Shown piece after piece: positions 61,155 through 64,000 of a stretch of DNA of 64,000 nt. The stretch is from positions 124,001-188,000 of the forward strand of contig NZ_JBLKNX010000009.1 in NCBI RefSeq assembly GCF_051414055.1, read 5' to 3'. The notes beneath the pieces were generated by a model that saw only the letters and a list, made by a program, of their open reading frames with translations, did no database searches and was not told where the DNA came from. The position numbers and the translations under genes were made by a program. The DNA is from Halosimplex halobium. GTDB lineage: Archaea > Halobacteriota > Halobacteria > Halobacteriales > Haloarculaceae. How positions within the stretch are numbered: the stretch's first letter is position 1; each line of letters begins with the position of its first letter.

Positions 61155-61544
61155 TCACGCGTCGTAGGAGTGGCTTTCGAGCGTCTCCAGATCCACGGAA
61201 TCCAACACTGCCTCGTTAGTTGCTTCGAGAACTACGGGTGGGACGGTCGTCTCCGGGAGACGTTTGGCTTGCGTGGCTTCAAGCGCCTCGATCCACCGTC
61301 CGAGACAGAGACACCAGCGATCACCGGGGTCAAGCCCGGGAAACTCCAACTCCGGACGCGGCGTCACAAGGTCGTTGCCCTGCTCTTTGCTGAACGACAG
61401 GAATTCGTCGGTCATGACCGCACAGAGCTCGTGTCTGCCTCGATCGTTGGGATGAGTTCCACAGCAGCCATCGCGGGCGAAGCCTGTCTTCGGTTCAGTG
61501 CTACAGGTGGCAAGTTCCTCGCCAAGGACATTTCGTTCGGGCAT
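61155..61544 (-). CDS. DUF2237-family protein
   Basis: A 129-residue cytosolic protein with the family's conserved cysteines and loops: NVLGEELATCSTEPKTGFARDGCC (C14, C27, C28), LCAVMTDEFLSFSKEQGNDL (C41) and DRWCLCLGRWIEAL (C78, C80). DUF2237 has no known function. The ATG at 61544 matches the family start; an ATG at 61604 that directly abuts the stop of the zinc-ribbon gene is an alternative. It ends the minus-strand TFB-zinc ribbon-DUF2237 group. Confidence 0.85.
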   Translation of the reverse strand: MPERNVLGEELATCSTEPKTGFARDGCCGTHPNDRGRHELCAVMTDEFLSFSKEQGNDLVTPRPELEFPGLDPGDRWCLCLGRWIEALEATQAKRLPETTVPPVVLEATNEAVLDSVDLETLESHSYDA

Positions 61545-61604
61545 AGTGATAGAGGGCGATCCATCGTGAAAAGCCCCCCGTCTATGATTGTTTCTATGAT
61601 CCAT

Positions 61605-61754
61605 CTAGGTAGAGGCGGATAGTCGAAATCCACAGTTTGGGCATTCGAGCCGGTTCTGGCCACTATCAGAAAGAACGTTCCAATCGCCTTCAATAGGGCT
61701 TTCGTGCCCACATGACGAACAAAAGAGGACTGCTTTCCGCGTAGATCCGCTCAC
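61605..61754 (-). CDS. 49-residue CxxC zinc-ribbon protein
   Basis: Read on the minus strand, the frame has two CxxC pairs, CSSC near residue 12 and CPNC near residue 38, joined by HESPIEGDWNVL; this is a small zinc ribbon typical of haloarchaea. A GTG at 61754 overlaps the TFB stop by four bases (GTGA), so translation is probably coupled. It lies between TFB and DUF2237. Absent from ATG-only predictions because of the GTG start. Confidence 0.75.
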   Translation of the reverse strand: MSGSTRKAVLFCSSCGHESPIEGDWNVLSDSGQNRLECPNCGFRLSAST

Positions 61755-62743
61755 CCGCTCGACACCTCGTCTGCTGCTTCGAGAATCTCCGGGTACCGGT
61801 TCCGTATCGTAACCTCACTCACGCTCGCGATCTCGGCTAGCTCGGGTTGGATAACGTCTTGATTCGTGAGTTTCGCAGCCGCATACAGCGCTGCTGCGGC
61901 GATCCCGACAGGATTTCGCCCACTGTGAACACCCGCTTCGACCGCGGCTTGAGTCAATTCCCGACTTCGACGTTCCGTTTCATCGGGACACCCCAGCTGG
62001 GAAGCGAACCTGGCAATGTATGCTTCGGGATCCGTCGGGGCCATTTCGAGCTCCAGTTCATCTGCCAGATATCGATAGGCGCGCTCGATTTCGAGCTTAT
62101 CCACACGACTCACAGCAGCAACTTCATCGAGTGTCCGGGGTGCGTTCTCCAGGCGTGACCCGGCGTAGAGGGCTGCTGTCGCCATTCCCTCGATCGACCG
62201 GCCACGGATCAGGTCCTCTTCCAGTGCCTGCCGGTACAACACACTCGTCGTTTCCCTGATCGGATCGGGACATCCAAGCGCCGAGGCCATCCGATTGATC
62301 TCTCCCAGCGCATGCTTTAGATTCCGTTCTCGGTCGTTTTTCGTCCGGAACCGCTCGTCCCATTTCCGAAGACGTCGCATTCTCTTTCGCTGACGGGACG
62401 AGAGCGACCGTCCATACGCGTCTTCATCTCGCCAGTCGATGACCGTCGACAGGCCGCGGTCGTGTAATTGCTGGGTTTGAGGGGCTCCGACCCGCGACTT
62501 GTCATCCTTTTCGCGCGAATCGAACGCACGCCATTCGGGCCCGTGGTCAATCTGGTCTGATTCGAGTACGCGACCACAGTCTTGACAGTGGGTTTCGGCT
62601 TGTGCCTCGTCGTGGACGATACGTCCACTGCACTCGGGACACGTTTTGACCGCTGGTTCGTTCTGCTCTTCTTCGGCCGTCTCGCCGTGTTCCTCGGGAC
62701 GGCTCTCTTCGCGAACCCCTTGCGTACTAAACGGATCAGTCAC
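61751..62743 (-). CDS. tfb: Transcription initiation factor TFB (second copy)
   Basis: A 330-residue TFB, if started at the GTG at 62743, matching the 329-residue first copy. The zinc ribbon (C35, C38, C53, C56) is followed by HGPEWRAFDSREKDDKSRVG and two cyclin repeats ending in the BRE-contacting helix (SEVTIRNRYPEILEAADEV). Compared with the first copy, the recognition helix and linker differ, so promoter preference may differ. A frame from 62956 adds 71 residues not found in TFB and is disfavoured. The upstream region is AT-rich and divergent from sufB. Confidence 0.9.
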   Translation of the reverse strand: MTDPFSTQGVREESRPEEHGETAEEEQNEPAVKTCPECSGRIVHDEAQAETHCQDCGRVLESDQIDHGPEWRAFDSREKDDKSRVGAPQTQQLHDRGLSTVIDWRDEDAYGRSLSSRQRKRMRRLRKWDERFRTKNDRERNLKHALGEINRMASALGCPDPIRETTSVLYRQALEEDLIRGRSIEGMATAALYAGSRLENAPRTLDEVAAVSRVDKLEIERAYRYLADELELEMAPTDPEAYIARFASQLGCPDETERRSRELTQAAVEAGVHSGRNPVGIAAAALYAAAKLTNQDVIQPELAEIASVSEVTIRNRYPEILEAADEVSSG

Positions 62744-63041
62744 GTTCAGTTCCCCCAGCGACAGAGCGGGACCGTCGCTGTCGGCGGGACAAACGGATAG
62801 CCCAGTCTCGACAACTCCGGAATGTAGCGTATGAACCGAGGACACCGACTCTGAGCGGAGGTCGGGTACCGGAACGTTTCCTGGACTGACAAGCAGTGGA
62901 TGATGATACCATACGCCGCTTTTGAGTCTGTACGATAGTAAATTTTTACATCGCAAAAATTAATTGAGGATCTAAATACTCTAAGTCGAGTTTTAGATGG
63001 TTATTTGCGTAGAACGCTACTAAAGATAGTTACGAATCAAA

Positions 63042-63049
63042 CTTATATG
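63042..63049 (+). promoter_or_regulatory. TATA box of sufB; AT-rich divergent promoter region
   Basis: cttatatg is about 27 nt before the sufB ATG, fitting a leaderless start. The whole span 62940-63071 is AT-rich for this genome and probably also holds the TFB promoter (agtatttaga on the minus strand near 62971-62980, or gatgtaaa near 62945). Confidence 0.6.
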
Positions 63050-63071
63050 GCTAGAACCTCAACGTAAATTT

Positions 63072-64000
63072 ATGAGTTCAGACCAAGACCATCTTCAGGA
63101 CACCGATACCGAAGCTCGCTTCGAATTCAAGAAGGAGGAGAAATCGGCCTTCGAGAGCGAGAAGGGATTGACCGAGGAGACGGTCAGGATCATCTCCGAG
63201 GACAAGGACGAACCGGAGTGGATGCTGGAGCGGCGCCTCCGCGCCTTGGAGCAGTTCCAGGAGATGCCGATGCCAACTGACTGGCCCGGCCAGCCTGACC
63301 TCTCTGAAGTCGACATCGACGAAATCGTCCCCTACATTCGCCCGGACATCGAGACGCGCGGCGGCGCCGAGGAGTGGGAGGACCTCCCCGAGGAGATCCA
63401 GGACACCTTCGACAAACTCGGCATCCCTGAGGCCGAGAAGAACGCCCTGTCGGGCGTCGGCGCCCAGTACGAGTCCGAAATCGTCTACCAGAACATGCAA
63501 GAGCGCTGGGAGGAGAAGGGCGTCATCTTCTGTGACATGGACAAGGCCGTCCAGGAACACGAAGACATCGTCAAGGAGTACTTCATGACCAAGGCCGTGC
63601 CGCCGAGCGACAACAAGTTCGCGGCGCTCCACGGCGCGATCTGGTCGGGCGGGTCGTTCGTCTACGTCCCCGAGGACACGAACGTCGACATGCCCGTCCA
63701 GGCGTACTTCCGGATGAACTCCGAGGGGATGGGCCAGTTCGAGCACACCCTCATCGTCGCCGAGGAGAACTCCGAAGTTCACTACATCGAGGGCTGTTCC
63801 GCGCCGAAGTACTCGGCGTTCAATCTGCACAGCGGTGGCGTCGAGGTGTTCGTCAAGGAGAACGCCCACGTGCAGTACTCGACGGTGCAGAACTGGTCGA
63901 AGAACACCTACAACCTCAACACCAAACGCGCCATCGCCGAGGAGAACGCCACGATGGAGTGGGTGTCGGGGTCGATGGGCTCGAAGGCCACGATGCTGTA
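63072..64000 (+). CDS. sufB: Fe-S cluster assembly protein SufB, partial (3' end outside window)
   Basis: The first 309 codons of SufB, the scaffold subunit of the SUF iron-sulfur system. Visible conserved segments include YIRPDIETRGGAEEWEDLPEEI near residue 100, LPEAEKNALSGVGAQYES, VPPSDNKFAALHGAIWSGG and VHYIEGCSAPKYSAFNLHSGG. Length to the edge is normal. SufC and SufD are usually neighbours; SufC is not upstream, where a TFB gene lies, so any partner must be downstream. The start at 63072 (MSSDQDH) follows a TATA box. Confidence 0.93.
   Translation, partial: MSSDQDHLQDTDTEARFEFKKEEKSAFESEKGLTEETVRIISEDKDEPEWMLERRLRALEQFQEMPMPTDWPGQPDLSEVDIDEIVPYIRPDIETRGGAEEWEDLPEEIQDTFDKLGIPEAEKNALSGVGAQYESEIVYQNMQERWEEKGVIFCDMDKAVQEHEDIVKEYFMTKAVPPSDNKFAALHGAIWSGGSFVYVPEDTNVDMPVQAYFRMNSEGMGQFEHTLIVAEENSEVHYIEGCSAPKYSAFNLHSGGVEVFVKENAHVQYSTVQNWSKNTYNLNTKRAIAEENATMEWVSGSMGSKATML

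Overview
This window comes from a haloarchaeon (class Halobacteria). The DNA is very GC-rich, the predicted proteins are strongly acidic, and the S-layer-type protein at the left edge carries the haloarchaeal signal peptide. RNA polymerase is archaeal (H, B'', B', A', A''), there are two TFB genes, ribonucleotide reductase is a class II NrdJ, and most genes have a TATA-like box about 25-32 nt before the start codon, as expected for leaderless transcripts. The genus cannot be settled from the sequence alone.

Layout, left to right. 1-8 kb: an S-layer/surface glycoprotein (partial), a double-domain VOC protein, a DRG-type GTPase with a small membrane protein, a TrmB-type regulator and a first TFB. 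8.3-11.2 kb: ribosomal stalk genes L11, then L1-L10-L12. 11.2-20.6 kb: an ABC-2 exporter, a RIO/Bud32-like kinase, an EamA transporter, a rhomboid protease and NrdJ. 20.6-23.5 kb: a gene-poor, more AT-rich accessory patch with a HicB-HicA pair and a lone HSDR_N-type nuclease, ending at tRNA-Ala(CGC). 23.6-26.9 kb: S10, EF-1A, homoserine dehydrogenase and an ACT-domain protein. 27-30.3 kb: an exported protein and a second ABC-2 system. 30.5-32.7 kb: EF-2. 33-42 kb: a 39-residue zinc-ribbon protein, a DUF5781-type putative metalloprotease, a Tat lipoprotein sugar dehydrogenase, the BioY-BioM-BioN biotin transporter, an intact IS200/IS605 element (TnpA+TnpB) abutting a 5'-truncated aldo/keto reductase, and a phosphotransferase. 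41.7-54.6 kb: S7, S12, a GT39-like glycosyltransferase on the opposite strand, then NusA and the RNA polymerase operon (rpoH-B''-B'-A'-A''), with an intein in A''. 54.8-55.9 kb: tRNA-Asp(GTC) followed by two extra copies of its 3' end and a large repeat. 55.9-60.4 kb: small membrane and regulatory proteins, a nucleotidyltransferase, an SppA-like protease and its partner. 60.4-64 kb: a PATE/MITE-like element, DUF2237, a CxxC protein, a second TFB and divergent sufB (partial).

Much of the window is core information-processing machinery: the archaeal rpo-nusA-rps12-rps7-fusA-tuf-rps10 block is present but split by roughly 9 kb of accessory genes between rps7 and fusA. The unusual material is mostly non-coding. 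It includes a three-copy family of roughly 350-570 bp intergenic repeats, arrays of perfect hairpins, a repeated element that sits just after several gene ends, tandem tRNA-Asp 3' ends, and IS605-type elements with and without transposase. No CRISPR array was seen. The best leads are the HicBA/nuclease patch, the TnpB lacking the usual RuvC-II glutamate, the tRNA-Asp repeats and the hairpin/repeat families.
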